This document shows positions 55,785 to 64,000 of a DNA stretch of 64,000 nucleotides, piece after piece (positions within the stretch are counted from its first letter, which is position 1; the number at the start of each line of letters is the position of its first letter). The position numbers and the translations under genes are program-made. Source of the stretch: Liquorilactobacillus ghanensis DSM 18630 (GTDB taxonomy: Bacteria; Bacillota; Bacilli; Lactobacillales; Lactobacillaceae); the NCBI RefSeq assembly GCF_001435235.1, contig NZ_AZGB01000018.1:42367-106366 (forward strand). The letters run 5' to 3'. The notes under the pieces were generated by a model. The model did not search any database and was not told where the DNA came from. It was given only the letters and a program-made list of their open reading frames with translations.

Positions 55785-57032
55785 TTACTTGCGAATCTGT
55801 CCATTGCCGCGAACTAAATACTTAGTCGTTGTTAATTCCGGCAGTCCCATTGGCCCACGCGCATGCAATTTTTGGGTCGAAATACCGATTTCAGCTCCAA
55901 AACCATATTCAAAACCATCAGTAAATCGGGTCGAGGCATTCACATAAACTGCCGCTGCATCAACAGCTGTTAAAAAATGTTCACTATTCTCGTAATTTTG
56001 TGTAACAATCGTTTCAGAATGCTTTGTGCCATGCTGATTAATATGTGAAATAGCTGCCGTTAACGATGGTACAATTTTAATTGCCAAAATCAAATCATTA
56101 TATTCTGTATCCCAATCAGCTGCCGTTGCTGGAACTATAGTTGAACCCAGCAATTGTTGAACTTTTTCATCACCCCGCAGTTCAACCCCAGCTGTCCTCA
56201 ACTTATTAGCTAATTCAGGCAAGAAAGCTGCTGCAATTTTTTCATGTACTAACAATTTTTCCATTGAATTGCAAACTGATGGTCGTTGGCATTTTGCATT
56301 TAAAATAATATTTTCTGCCATGGCAAAATCAGCTGATTCATCAACGTACACATGACAATTTCCAGCACCAGTTTCAATTACTGGCACAGTTGCCTGCTTA
56401 ACAACCGCTTGAATCAGCCTAGAACTGCCACGGGGAATTAAAACATCCAAGTATTTGGTTAATTGCATTAATCGTTTAGCTGTTTCGTGTGAAGGATCAC
56501 TGATAACTTGAATGGCATTTACTGGCTGCTTAAAATCAGCCAGTACCTGCCGCATAACAGCCCCCAACTTCAAATTCGTCTGTAAAGCTTCTTTACCACC
56601 ACGCAAAATAACCGCATTCCCTGATTTAAAACATAAGGCAGCCGCATCAACCGTAACATTTGGTCGTGCTTCATAAATAATTCCAACTACTCCCAATGGA
56701 ACATGCTGCTGAACGATTCGCAATCCGGCATGATTAACCCAACCGCGTTCAACTGTTCCAACTGGATCTGGCAGCGTAGCAACTTGTTCCATGCCTTGTG
56801 CCATCTGTTCAATGCGTTCACTGGTCAACCGTAAGCGATCGATAAACTTTTGCGGTAAATTATCTGCTGCCAGTAAATCCTGTTGATTAGCTGTTAATAT
56901 TGCCGTTTGCTCAGTACGCAAAGCCTGTGCCATTGCTTGTAAAACTTGATTTTTAGCTGTCGTCGCTAATTGTCCTAACTTAAAAGCGGCTGCTTGCGCT
57001 TGTTTGCCGATCTGTTCTAATTCAGCCGTCAT
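55785..57032 (-). CDS. proA: Glutamate-5-semialdehyde dehydrogenase
   Basis: The 415-residue enzyme reduces gamma-glutamyl phosphate to glutamate semialdehyde in proline synthesis. The catalytic Cys lies in NAKCQRPSVCNS, preceded by the VIETGAGNCHVYVDE motif. AAGGAGG precedes ATG 57032. It follows proB after 19 bp in the usual proBA order. Confidence 0.95.
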   Translation of the reverse strand: MTAELEQIGKQAQAAAFKLGQLATTAKNQVLQAMAQALRTEQTAILTANQQDLLAADNLPQKFIDRLRLTSERIEQMAQGMEQVATLPDPVGTVERGWVNHAGLRIVQQHVPLGVVGIIYEARPNVTVDAAALCFKSGNAVILRGGKEALQTNLKLGAVMRQVLADFKQPVNAIQVISDPSHETAKRLMQLTKYLDVLIPRGSSRLIQAVVKQATVPVIETGAGNCHVYVDESADFAMAENIILNAKCQRPSVCNSMEKLLVHEKIAAAFLPELANKLRTAGVELRGDEKVQQLLGSTIVPATAADWDTEYNDLILAIKIVPSLTAAISHINQHGTKHSETIVTQNYENSEHFLTAVDAAAVYVNASTRFTDGFEYGFGAEIGISTQKLHARGPMGLPELTTTKYLVRGNGQIRK

Positions 57033-57051
57033 TTCTGCGTTTCCTCCTTAA

Positions 57052-57843
57052 TTATGCTTGAAAAAGCGTACCCATTTCTTCGCCGGCAACCAATTTAAAA
57101 ATTATTGATGGATTTTTACCACTTGCTAAAATCATTGCTCCGCCGGCCTGCAGCATCATTTGAGCAGCTTTAAGTTTTGTGGTCATCCCGCCGGTACCCA
57201 ACTTAGTACCACTTCCGCCGGCATGACTGAATAACTGATCATCCACTTGTTTGACACGTTTAATCAAAACTGCATCTTTAAATTTTCGCGGGTTTTTATC
57301 ATAAAAACCTGCAATATCTGAAAGCATCACCAACAAATCAGCATTGACAGCCGTTGCCACTAATGCCGACAGCTGGTCATTATCACCAAAACGCGTGTGA
57401 TGGTCAAGCTCATCCACCGCAACGGTATCATTTTCATTAACAATTGGAATTACTCCTGCGGTTAATAAACTTTCAAACGTATTTAAAACATTTTGCCGGC
57501 TGGTCGGAAAATCAACGACATCATGAGTCAAAAGAATCTGTCCGATTTTTTGACCATACATTGAAAAGCGTTGCTGATAAACTGTCATCAGCTCCGTTTG
57601 CCCAATTGCCGCGATTGCCTGCTGTTCTGGAATAGCTGCCGGCCTTTGGGTCATACCAAGCTGACCTAAACCAGCTCCAATAGCTCCTGATGATACTAAA
57701 ATCACCTGTTTGCCCTCATTAACCAGTCCGCTTAAGGTATAGCACAGCTGATCGATTGCCAATAAATTAAGTTTGCCATTTTGATGAATCAAAGTGCTGG
57801 TCCCAATTTTAATTACAATTCTGGTTGCTGCCAGCTTACGCAT
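57052..57843 (-). CDS. proB: Glutamate 5-kinase (short form)
   Basis: The 263-residue kinase phosphorylates glutamate in the first step of proline synthesis. KIGTSTL, SSGAIGAGLGQLG and the NENDTVAVDEL and FGDNDQLSALVA motifs match the family. The C-terminal PUA domain found in Bacillus and E. coli enzymes is absent, as is common in lactobacilli. ATG 57843 is preferred; GTG 57855 overlaps its Shine-Dalgarno. Confidence 0.94.
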   Translation of the reverse strand: MRKLAATRIVIKIGTSTLIHQNGKLNLLAIDQLCYTLSGLVNEGKQVILVSSGAIGAGLGQLGMTQRPAAIPEQQAIAAIGQTELMTVYQQRFSMYGQKIGQILLTHDVVDFPTSRQNVLNTFESLLTAGVIPIVNENDTVAVDELDHHTRFGDNDQLSALVATAVNADLLVMLSDIAGFYDKNPRKFKDAVLIKRVKQVDDQLFSHAGGSGTKLGTGGMTTKLKAAQMMLQAGGAMILASGKNPSIIFKLVAGEEMGTLFQA

Positions 57844-57921
57844 AAATCTTTTCACTCTTTCTATAATGAATTAATTAAATAGATTTTAGCAGTCCAATTG
57901 TTAAAGCTCAATGATTTGTTC

Positions 57922-59271
57922 TTAAACTTTCGGTGGCTGCTGAACGGTCTTTTCTTCTGAATGCCGGGTGACTTTCAACCAGTCAATATAATTTCGATTG
58001 AATTCGACAATTTGCAAATTAAACTGACCAATTGTGATTACATCATTAAGTTTAACTTTATAGTTTTCCAACAAATACCCAGCAATCGTGACGCTGTCAG
58101 ATTCATCAAAGTCACGATTTCTTGTTCGGAAAAAGCGTTCAAAATCATATAGCGTCGTTTTCCCCGAAACACGATAAGAACCATCATCCGCTTTAATAAT
58201 ATACTCACTGGAGACATCATCAATTTCGTCTTTAACAACTCCGAAAAGTTCTTCATAAATATCTTTATCGGTCACAATTCCGCTGGTACCACCATATTCA
58301 TCCAAAGCGACTACAATCGGGGTCTTTTTGTTAATCATCTGCTGCAGTAATCCTTGAATTGGCGTAACTTCAGGCACCGTAATAATTGTTCGCAACAACT
58401 TGCTGACGCGAATTGTATCATCTACCTGCGCCTGCCGAATTAAATCATAGACATAAACATAACCAAGGATTTTGTCTTTATCATTATTAGCAACCACTGG
58501 AAAACGGCTAAACCCCTTCCGTAGATAGTTATTGATAACTGTTTTAACTGTATCTGTAATGTCAACAACTTCAAGGCTGGTACGATCGACCATAATATCC
58601 TTAGCAATTTTATCATTGAAATCAAATGCCCGTTGCATATAAAGCAGGTCATTCTTATCCAGTTCTCCACCGCTGACAGCATTACGCGACAGTCGCAAGA
58701 TTTCTGCTTGCGATAAAACATCATCGCTTTCATCAGCTGGTCGCAACCCCATTAAATGGATGATTGCTCCCGCTGAAACATTTAGTAGCCAAACAAAAGG
58801 ATAAAAAATAATATGAAAATAGTGTAGTGGCGTAACCACTGCCATCATCATTTTCATCGGTTTATCAATACTTAAGTTTTTGGGGACAATTTCCGTCAAA
58901 ACAACTTCCAAGTAAGTCAAAAGTAAGATGCCCAGTACCGCTCCTGCTATATGCAGTGAACTGCTGGCAATCGGCGTAATTTTCAACGCATCAACAATCA
59001 GTAATTCAATCGTTTCTTCACCGATCCAGCCCATGATAATGCCGGCCAAGGTAACTCCGACTTGCGTTGTTGATAAATATTCGTTTAAATTTTGGACCAT
59101 TTTTAAAGAGCGTAATAATTTTTTGCGATTACCACTGCCAGATTCTAGTACACTCTCTAAAGCACTTTTGCGCGTTTGAACCAGCGCAAACTCGGCGGCT
59201 ACAAAAAAAGCGGCCATAAAAAAAACAATTAGGATAATAACCAGATTAACTACCAGCTGACCATCCGTCAA
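57922..59271 (-). CDS. CNNM/CorC-type membrane protein with CBS domains
   Basis: The 449-residue protein has the DUF21 membrane domain (about 1-200, FFVAAEFALVQTRKSALE at the start), two CBS domains (about 220-340) and a C-terminal CorC/HlyC domain (about 355-435). The family exports Mg2+ or Co2+, and is often called hemolysin C. The start is TTG 59271 with GGGGA 7 nt upstream. A TATAAT -10 box at 59337-59332 is followed upstream by a palindrome. Confidence 0.88.
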   Translation of the reverse strand: MTDGQLVVNLVIILIVFFMAAFFVAAEFALVQTRKSALESVLESGSGNRKKLLRSLKMVQNLNEYLSTTQVGVTLAGIIMGWIGEETIELLIVDALKITPIASSSLHIAGAVLGILLLTYLEVVLTEIVPKNLSIDKPMKMMMAVVTPLHYFHIIFYPFVWLLNVSAGAIIHLMGLRPADESDDVLSQAEILRLSRNAVSGGELDKNDLLYMQRAFDFNDKIAKDIMVDRTSLEVVDITDTVKTVINNYLRKGFSRFPVVANNDKDKILGYVYVYDLIRQAQVDDTIRVSKLLRTIITVPEVTPIQGLLQQMINKKTPIVVALDEYGGTSGIVTDKDIYEELFGVVKDEIDDVSSEYIIKADDGSYRVSGKTTLYDFERFFRTRNRDFDESDSVTIAGYLLENYKVKLNDVITIGQFNLQIVEFNRNYIDWLKVTRHSEEKTVQQPPKV

Positions 59272-59331
59272 AATTCATTCCCCATTTCAATCAAAATCTA
59301 CATTAAGTATCATAACATTTTCCTAAAGGCC

Positions 59332-59362
59332 ATTATACTCTAACTTCTTGCAAAATTTGCAA
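59332..59362 (-). promoter_or_regulatory. Promoter with palindrome upstream of the CNNM gene
   Basis: On the minus strand TATAAT lies at 59337-59332. A perfect 7-1-7 palindrome TTGCAAAATTTGCAA (59348-59362) overlaps the probable -35 region, so it could bind a repressor. Confidence 0.5.
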
Positions 59363-59397
59363 TCGTTGAAACTGAATTTACAGTTCAATAAATAAGA

Positions 59398-59432
59398 AAG
59401 GCAGAGGCCAATATAATGGTCCTCTACCTTAT
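59398..59432 (-). terminator. Probable terminator of the 59558-60022 gene
   Basis: AGGCAGAGGCC and GGTCCTCTACCT form a slightly imperfect stem around an A+T-rich loop. It lies about 125 bp beyond the stop codon of the minus-strand gene. Confidence 0.55.
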
Positions 59433-59557
59433 CGTTTTATATCAAGATAACATTGGGCAAAAATTACGTTTACCCAGCAATTCAAGATAGTCCTTATTTG
59501 ATTACAAAAACCATCTCATCCATTTGTGATTCAATACCATTAAATATGATATCAACA

Positions 59558-60022
59558 TTATTTAGCCAAATTTTCAGCTAACTGTTTTAGATTCTGAGCA
59601 ACCAATGTTACTGCCTGCTGTGGCAAGTTTTTTTCAGACCACTGAGACACTTCCCCCAAGGTATCGATTCGGAGACCAGAAGCATTTAATTCTGGTGATG
59701 TTAAAATCAGATTGGCTAAGATTTCCGTTTCTGCATCATTCTCGAAAAAATTATCAACCCGATTATTATTTGCAAATGGCAAATTAATTACACCGGTCTC
59801 TAACGCAATAATCACCGTTTGGTCGGCAAAGTTCAATGGCTGTTCAATTCGCCCCAAAGCTTCCGAAGCAATCAGTTTAGAAAAGTGATCAAACAACGGC
59901 TGCAATATCTTGACAAGTTCTTTTTCGGTAACTTTTTCGTTGGCATCAGCAGTAGTCAAAGTCTGAACCTGATAATCTGCTGCATCAATTTGCTGAATAA
60001 AATCAGCAACTTTCATTTTCAT
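59558..60022 (-). CDS. Hypothetical protein
   Basis: The 154-residue soluble, acidic protein has no signal peptide, membrane segment or motif that I recognise. Predicted mixed alpha/beta segments include ADQTVIIALETGVINLPF. ATG 60022 has only GGATG upstream. It stands alone between a hairpin (60103-60123) and a terminator. Codon use resembles its neighbours, so it is probably real. Confidence 0.6.
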   Translation of the reverse strand: MKMKVADFIQQIDAADYQVQTLTTADANEKVTEKELVKILQPLFDHFSKLIASEALGRIEQPLNFADQTVIIALETGVINLPFANNNRVDNFFENDAETEILANLILTSPELNASGLRIDTLGEVSQWSEKNLPQQAVTLVAQNLKQLAENLAK

Positions 60023-60161
60023 AAATTCACATCCAAACTAATCAAGGTAAAGCACTTTATCTTGATTAAAGATTCTTATTCATATTAAAAGCTAGTTCGG
60101 ATAATGTCAAACTTGATGACATTTAATTACTAACTGGCAACAACCCTTTTATTCAAATAAT

Positions 60162-60803
60162 TCAAATTCGTTTTTCTAAATAACTTGATTTGCCAAGCAA
60201 AACCTGTCTAATCTGCCGACTAAACATTTGCCGCGAAATTATCCGCCAAGTATTAATTGGTTGTTGTAAACCGGGAATTTTTCCCAATTTTAATAAGACT
60301 TGCGCCAATAACCAATTACTATAACGATCCTTATCATAAATCAATCCCGGATAAAGTAAGACTGTTCGTTGACCAAGTTTTTCTCGCAAAATTTGTTCCA
60401 TTTCTTTTTTGACAGTTACATAGTTTTTTAAAAAAAAGGGAGCTTTGTTCGCGGAAACAAAAATGAATCGTGTTTGACCAGTTGCCTGCAGCTGCTGGAT
60501 CAACGGCTGCAATGGTGTAATAGTCAATTGACGATAAGTTTTACGATTTTTTGCAAATAAAAAGCCGATTAAATCAATAATCCAGTCGGCTTGAACTACC
60601 TGTGAAATCCAATCGACAGTCGGCTCCTGCAGATTAGCCTGCAGCCAAGTAACTTGCGGAAACTTATGTCGCAATTCAGCATTACCACCAGAACGTGACA
60701 AACTAGTAATTGCAAAACGCTGATCATTAGCCAGTTCGGCCAGCAGACCACGACCAACAAATCCTGAACCACCCAAAATAACTACTTTGATTGTTGAAGC
60801 CAT
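60162..60803 (-). CDS. Atypical SDR / NAD(P)-binding Rossmann protein
   Basis: The 213-residue protein begins with VVILGGSGFVGRGLLAEL, the dinucleotide motif of atypical SDRs (NmrA/NDUFA9-like group). It lacks a clear YxxxK active site but has FVSANKAPF and a KKEME segment. I start it at ATG 60803; 22 upstream codons lack a good site. The role is unknown; quinone-related or redox-sensor functions are known in relatives. Confidence 0.72.
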   Translation of the reverse strand: MASTIKVVILGGSGFVGRGLLAELANDQRFAITSLSRSGGNAELRHKFPQVTWLQANLQEPTVDWISQVVQADWIIDLIGFLFAKNRKTYRQLTITPLQPLIQQLQATGQTRFIFVSANKAPFFLKNYVTVKKEMEQILREKLGQRTVLLYPGLIYDKDRYSNWLLAQVLLKLGKIPGLQQPINTWRIISRQMFSRQIRQVLLGKSSYLEKRI

Positions 60804-61002
60804 TTCTTTCACCCATCCTTTATTTGCCAATGTTAAAAAAATAAGACAAACTTTTATTTTTTTAAACACTGAAAGAAAATAGCGATTAAGCTACTCTCTT
60901 TATCAGTTAAACAAAAAAACTGCTGTTTGTCTCATTATTCGGAATTTATTCTTCAAAATTTAAAATTTAGTTGGTCGATAAGCAACTTCAAGCGCATTCA
61001 GT

Positions 61003-62739
61003 TTAAAAGAACTGCCGCAAAATATCTTTGAACGGTGGCAATTCAGGAATCTTCCAATAGTTTTCTAGATACTCTTGACCAAATTTCATATAGCCCTTTG
61101 CTTCGTCCATTACAATCTTCCCAGGTAATGGTGCATTGTCTTTAACATAGGCATTGATCAAAATCGGTTTGTCGGTAATCTGATAAGCTTTATCCAATGC
61201 CTGCTTGAATTCTTCGTTACTCTTAACCGTGATTCCAACGCCACCACAAGCTTCAGCAAACTTAGCATAATCCATATCTGCTAAATCAATTTGATAATTT
61301 AATTGACCAGCTGACTGCTGTTCATACTCGATAAATGCCAGCTTCTGATTATTAATCACCACACAAATAATCGGTAGTTTATATTTAACTGCTGTTACGA
61401 AATCCTGCATAACCATTGCGAAAGCACCATCACCATTCAAAGTTAGGGCTCGCCGATCGGGATAGGCAACTTGGGCGGCAATTGCTCCTGGCAAGCCACA
61501 CCCCATAGTTCCCAACCAAGCAGAAATCGCAAACTTCTGGGTTTCTTTAACATGCAGGAAACGAGCGCTCCAAGAAGTTGAGGTACCAACATCAATTGAA
61601 TACATTAAATCATCTGGTGCCGTTTCATCGATATAGGCAACCATGCTTTCCGGTGAAGCAGGTGTAGTTGCTAACTTACGTTTAGCAGCCATCCATTTAT
61701 TCCAGTTAGCCATATTTTTTTGACAAGCAGCTAAAAAGTTATTGCTTTCACGCAATTTTCCTTGCTGATTGAGCGCAGCAATAGTTTTAGCGACATCCCC
61801 TTGAATTGCCACATCAACTGCATAGCGTTTACCTAAGTTTTCAGCTTTGACATCAACCTGTATGCATTTGGCCTGACCCTTATTCGGCAAGTATGGTCGA
61901 TAAGGATAATTGGTTCCCAAAAGCAATAGTAAATCGGCACTTTTCATTGCTTCATAAGCTGGTTTGGTCCCTAACTTGCCCACATTTCCCAAAGAATTAG
62001 GATGGTCATCAGCAATTATCCCCTTTGCCGGCAAAGTTTCAATAAAGGGGATTTTATTTGTTTCGACAAATTTTTTAATTTCCGCTCCAGCATCCTTAGC
62101 ACCAACGCCTAATAAAACGACTGGTTTATCAGCCTGCTGAATCAAATCTGCGGCTTGTTTCAATTGCGTTTGATCCAATGACGGTTTTGCCAAAGAAAAA
62201 GCTTTAGCTGAAGAATTATAAGGTGTTTTCAAGGTCTGATCTGGAATATCATCTGGAATGGTCAAGACTGCCACGCCCTTATTCTCATAAGCACTACGAA
62301 CCGCTTGATCAACAACTTCTGCCAAATTATCAACTGAGGTAATTGTACGATTAAAGACAGCTACATCATCAAATAGTTTAGGTGTGTTGACTTCTTGAAA
62401 ATAACCTTCGTTTAAGGATTTGGAAGTTACCTGACCTAGTAAAGCTAAAACCGGTACATGATCCATCTTGGCATCATACAGACCATTAAGCATGTGAATT
62501 GCTCCGGGTCCACCAATTGACAAACAAACCCCTAGTTTATCAGTATACTTTGCATCCGCTGCTGCTGCTAAAGCCGCAACTTCTTCATGTCTGACTTGAA
62601 TAAACTTGATTTTTTCTTTTTGGCGCCGTAAAGCATCAATAGTTGTGTCAATTGAATCGCCGGGTAAACCATAAACATTTTTTACGCCCCAATCGACCAA
62701 TACTTTAACTAACAGATCCGAACCCTTTATATTTGCCAT
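61003..62739 (-). CDS. pox: Pyruvate oxidase (TPP/FAD)
   Basis: The 578-residue enzyme converts pyruvate, phosphate and O2 to acetyl phosphate, CO2 and H2O2. It has the N-terminal TPP-pyrimidine domain (VYGLPGDSID), the central FAD domain (LLLLGTNYPYRPY) and the C-terminal TPP motif GDGAFAMVMQDF...VVINNQ (about 435-460). Length and sequence fit the lactobacillar oxidase rather than acetolactate synthase. ATG 62739 follows GGGAG at 9 nt. The reaction provides ATP in aerobic conditions and a peroxide source. Confidence 0.9.
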   Translation of the reverse strand: MANIKGSDLLVKVLVDWGVKNVYGLPGDSIDTTIDALRRQKEKIKFIQVRHEEVAALAAAADAKYTDKLGVCLSIGGPGAIHMLNGLYDAKMDHVPVLALLGQVTSKSLNEGYFQEVNTPKLFDDVAVFNRTITSVDNLAEVVDQAVRSAYENKGVAVLTIPDDIPDQTLKTPYNSSAKAFSLAKPSLDQTQLKQAADLIQQADKPVVLLGVGAKDAGAEIKKFVETNKIPFIETLPAKGIIADDHPNSLGNVGKLGTKPAYEAMKSADLLLLLGTNYPYRPYLPNKGQAKCIQVDVKAENLGKRYAVDVAIQGDVAKTIAALNQQGKLRESNNFLAACQKNMANWNKWMAAKRKLATTPASPESMVAYIDETAPDDLMYSIDVGTSTSWSARFLHVKETQKFAISAWLGTMGCGLPGAIAAQVAYPDRRALTLNGDGAFAMVMQDFVTAVKYKLPIICVVINNQKLAFIEYEQQSAGQLNYQIDLADMDYAKFAEACGGVGITVKSNEEFKQALDKAYQITDKPILINAYVKDNAPLPGKIVMDEAKGYMKFGQEYLENYWKIPELPPFKDILRQFF

Positions 62740-63054
62740 TATGCAACACTCCCTCAATAATTGGTTCCGAAAATTGGTTCTTTATCTATTCTAACGCTAA
62801 AAAGGTTTTGCACAATAATTTTTTGCCCATTTTTCACAAAAAAAATTTTGTTCATCACCTAAGAAACAGTAATTTTCACTAAATGAAGTCCTTATGTGAC
62901 TAAAATAGCAAAAACAATCAGCAATAAATTCACAAAGATTAACCAACTAGCCATAGTTAGTTTGATAATTCACTAGCAATTTTGATCACAAAAAAAGTAT
63001 TCTTCACTCATCATTATAATTTAGAAGAATACTTTAAATTTTAATTTCTAAAAA
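62740..63054. other. Pyruvate oxidase upstream region
   Basis: It holds a candidate promoter on the minus strand (TTGTGC 62815-62810, TAGAAT 62793-62788, 16-bp spacing), A/T-rich tracts and the terminator of the next gene at 62994-63035. I see no further gene and no clear cre site. Confidence 0.45.
62994..63035 (-). terminator. Terminator of the YkuD-like gene
   Basis: AAAGTATTCTTC (62994-63005) pairs perfectly with 63024-63035. The A-rich stretch to its left gives a U tract on the minus strand. Confidence 0.8.
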
Positions 63055-63690
63055 TTAGCGGCCAACAACCACTTTAGTGCCTCTAGGGATATTATTATAG
63101 AACCACTTGGCATCTTTAACTGACAGCCAAATATTGCCATGCGTATTAACTGCAGCCTTCTTTCCTAGCAAACGAGCCTCACTGGTTAAATAGTGTTTCT
63201 GAGCATCAGTTGGAACTGTTTGAAACAAATGCTTGCCTTCACCTTTCCAAGAAACCCAATATTTGCCGCCTTGTCCTGTTTGCGGGTTAAAAAAGAATTC
63301 GCCTTGCTTGGCTTCTATTTTATAAGTGCCCTTTGGAACGCGAGCAGCTTTTTCTTTTGTCTTACGCGTTGTTGCTGCATACATTGTATAAATAATCTTT
63401 TTGCCTGACATTATGTATACTCGTTGTGCCGACAATGAAACTTTTACTGAAAGTTTCACAATTGCTGCCGCTTTAGGATATTGAGTCGTTTGTGAAGATT
63501 TCCGCCAACTTATCGGATAGCGCAGATGCTGACTATGATAATCAACCTTTTTCTGTTTACTTTTTTGAGCAGCTTTTTCTATCCGAACTGCATTTCGCTG
63601 TTCTGAGTGTTTAACATAGATGTAACTCCAGCCTGCCAAAATCACAAAAATAACAGCTACTATCCAGGCTAAAATTCTCCCCTTTTTCAT
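63055..63690 (-). CDS. YkuD-fold (L,D-transpeptidase-like) protein lacking the catalytic Cys
   Basis: The 211-residue protein has an N-terminal membrane anchor (about 5-27) and a YkuD domain (about 80-211). The end of the domain, DAKWFYNNIPRGTKVVV, is classic. However, the active-site SHGCIR motif reads THGNIW (183-188): the catalytic Cys is Asn186 and the Arg is Trp188. His184 and Gly185 remain. The enzyme therefore should not cross-link peptidoglycan or attach proteins by the known mechanism. It may have become a wall-binding or regulatory protein. Confidence 0.8.
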   Translation of the reverse strand: MKKGRILAWIVAVIFVILAGWSYIYVKHSEQRNAVRIEKAAQKSKQKKVDYHSQHLRYPISWRKSSQTTQYPKAAAIVKLSVKVSLSAQRVYIMSGKKIIYTMYAATTRKTKEKAARVPKGTYKIEAKQGEFFFNPQTGQGGKYWVSWKGEGKHLFQTVPTDAQKHYLTSEARLLGKKAAVNTHGNIWLSVKDAKWFYNNIPRGTKVVVGR

Positions 63691-63704
63691 TAAAATCCAC
63701 GCTC

Positions 63705-64000
63705 CTACTTTTGATTTAAACGAATATTTTCAACATTTAAAACATGATCAACCCATCCTTGATAGAAATCTGCCTCATGCGTAACTAATAAAACATTACC
63801 GGCAAACCCCATCAACGCTTTTTTCAAAGCCGCCTTGGTTTCATCATCTAAATGGTTTGTTGGTTCATCCATAATTAAAAAATTGCTTGGTTTTAATTCC
63901 AATAAACATAATTTAACTTTAGTCTGTTCTCCACCACTTAATAATTTGATTGGTTTCATAATGTTCCCTGCCGTTAATCCGACACGAGCCAATCGCTGGC
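63705..64000 (-). CDS. ABC-F-type ATPase, C-terminal part (cut by the window edge)
   Basis: The frame is open to the window end, giving 97 residues of the second ABC domain. The signature LLSGGEQTKVKL, Walker B FLIMDEPTNHLDD and H-loop LVTHEADF are present. The pattern fits the ABC-F family, which acts on ribosomes rather than transport, including antibiotic-resistance forms. The subgroup cannot be told from this part. It lies 14 bp upstream of the YkuD-like gene and is likely cotranscribed with it. Confidence 0.87.
   Translation of the reverse strand, partial: QRLARVGLTAGNIMKPIKLLSGGEQTKVKLCLLELKPSNFLIMDEPTNHLDDETKAALKKALMGFAGNVLLVTHEADFYQGWVDHVLNVENIRLNQK

Noticed and set aside
60103-60123. 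Hairpin AATGTCA/TGACATT as a terminator of the 60162-60803 gene
   Set aside because: It has a 7-bp stem but no U tract; an operator is as likely, and the evidence is too weak to annotate.
60900-60935. Possible pyruvate oxidase terminator (AAAC/GTTT with T run)
   Set aside because: Only four base pairs of stem; not convincing.
1-64000. tRNA, rRNA, prophage or intact insertion sequence
   Set aside because: None was recognised on either strand; coding density is high with conserved housekeeping genes throughout.

Overview
The window looks like a chromosomal segment of a low-GC lactic acid bacterium of the Lactobacillaceae. The evidence is a peptide-based nitrogen economy (OppABCDF, PepT, PepX, PepI, PepC), RexAB-type AddAB, pyruvate oxidase, oleate hydratase, a preQ1-I/QueT unit and a T-box in front of a transporter gene. 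The cell-wall-binding repeat at the left edge resembles those of Liquorilactobacillus-like species, but I cannot fix the genus. Many genes start with TTG or GTG behind a strong Shine-Dalgarno. No rRNA, tRNA, CRISPR array, prophage or intact insertion sequence was seen.

Layout. 1-0.19 kb: tail of a cell-wall-binding repeat protein. 0.38-3 kb: oleate hydratase, a His/Cys-rich membrane microprotein and a convergent TetR regulator, with a 24-bp perfect palindrome just after the hydratase -10 box. 3.3-6.6 kb: peptidase T and an orphan OppA lipoprotein behind a complete T-box leader. 6.7-11.3 kb: an accessory cassette of class-III PLP enzyme (AGXT2L-like phospholyase), APH-fold kinase and PII-like protein, with a divergent APC permease. 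11.4-12.4 kb: a decayed antitoxin and an SRPBCC protein. 12.6-21.2 kb: guaA, coaA, helD, a DedA protein, a Kef-type antiporter and a phosphatase. 21.4-29.3 kb: oppF, oppD, oppC, oppB, oppA and a second oppA, the latter behind what reads as a five-segment, leader-peptide attenuator with an Ile/Leu/Val/Phe codon run. 29.4-36.7 kb: hflX, two envelope proteins, a Fur-family regulator, a GMP-kinase-like protein, an amino-acid permease, and a preQ1-I riboswitch driving queT, a DUF2829/Tad2-like gene and an SDR. 36.8-45.1 kb: VOC protein, MATE, PepI, PepX, aldo/keto reductase, Cof phosphatase, TerC and an XRE regulator. 45.2-64 kb: addA/addB, pepC, alpha-carbonic anhydrase, prs, proA/proB, a CNNM/CorC protein, two poorly known genes, pyruvate oxidase, a YkuD protein lacking its catalytic Cys, and a partial ABC-F gene.

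How the parts fit. Peptide uptake is the dominant theme. Three OppA paralogues sit behind three different control regions (T-box, ribosome-mediated attenuator, plain promoter), while one OppBCDF set and four peptidases supply and process peptides. The cassette at 6.7-11.3 kb reads as import, phosphorylation and phospholytic deamination of an amino alcohol such as ethanolamine, with a PII-like protein as a possible nitrogen or energy sensor. The cassette and the attenuator are the strongest candidates for undescribed biology here. Functions are read from sequence by eye; no database search was run.
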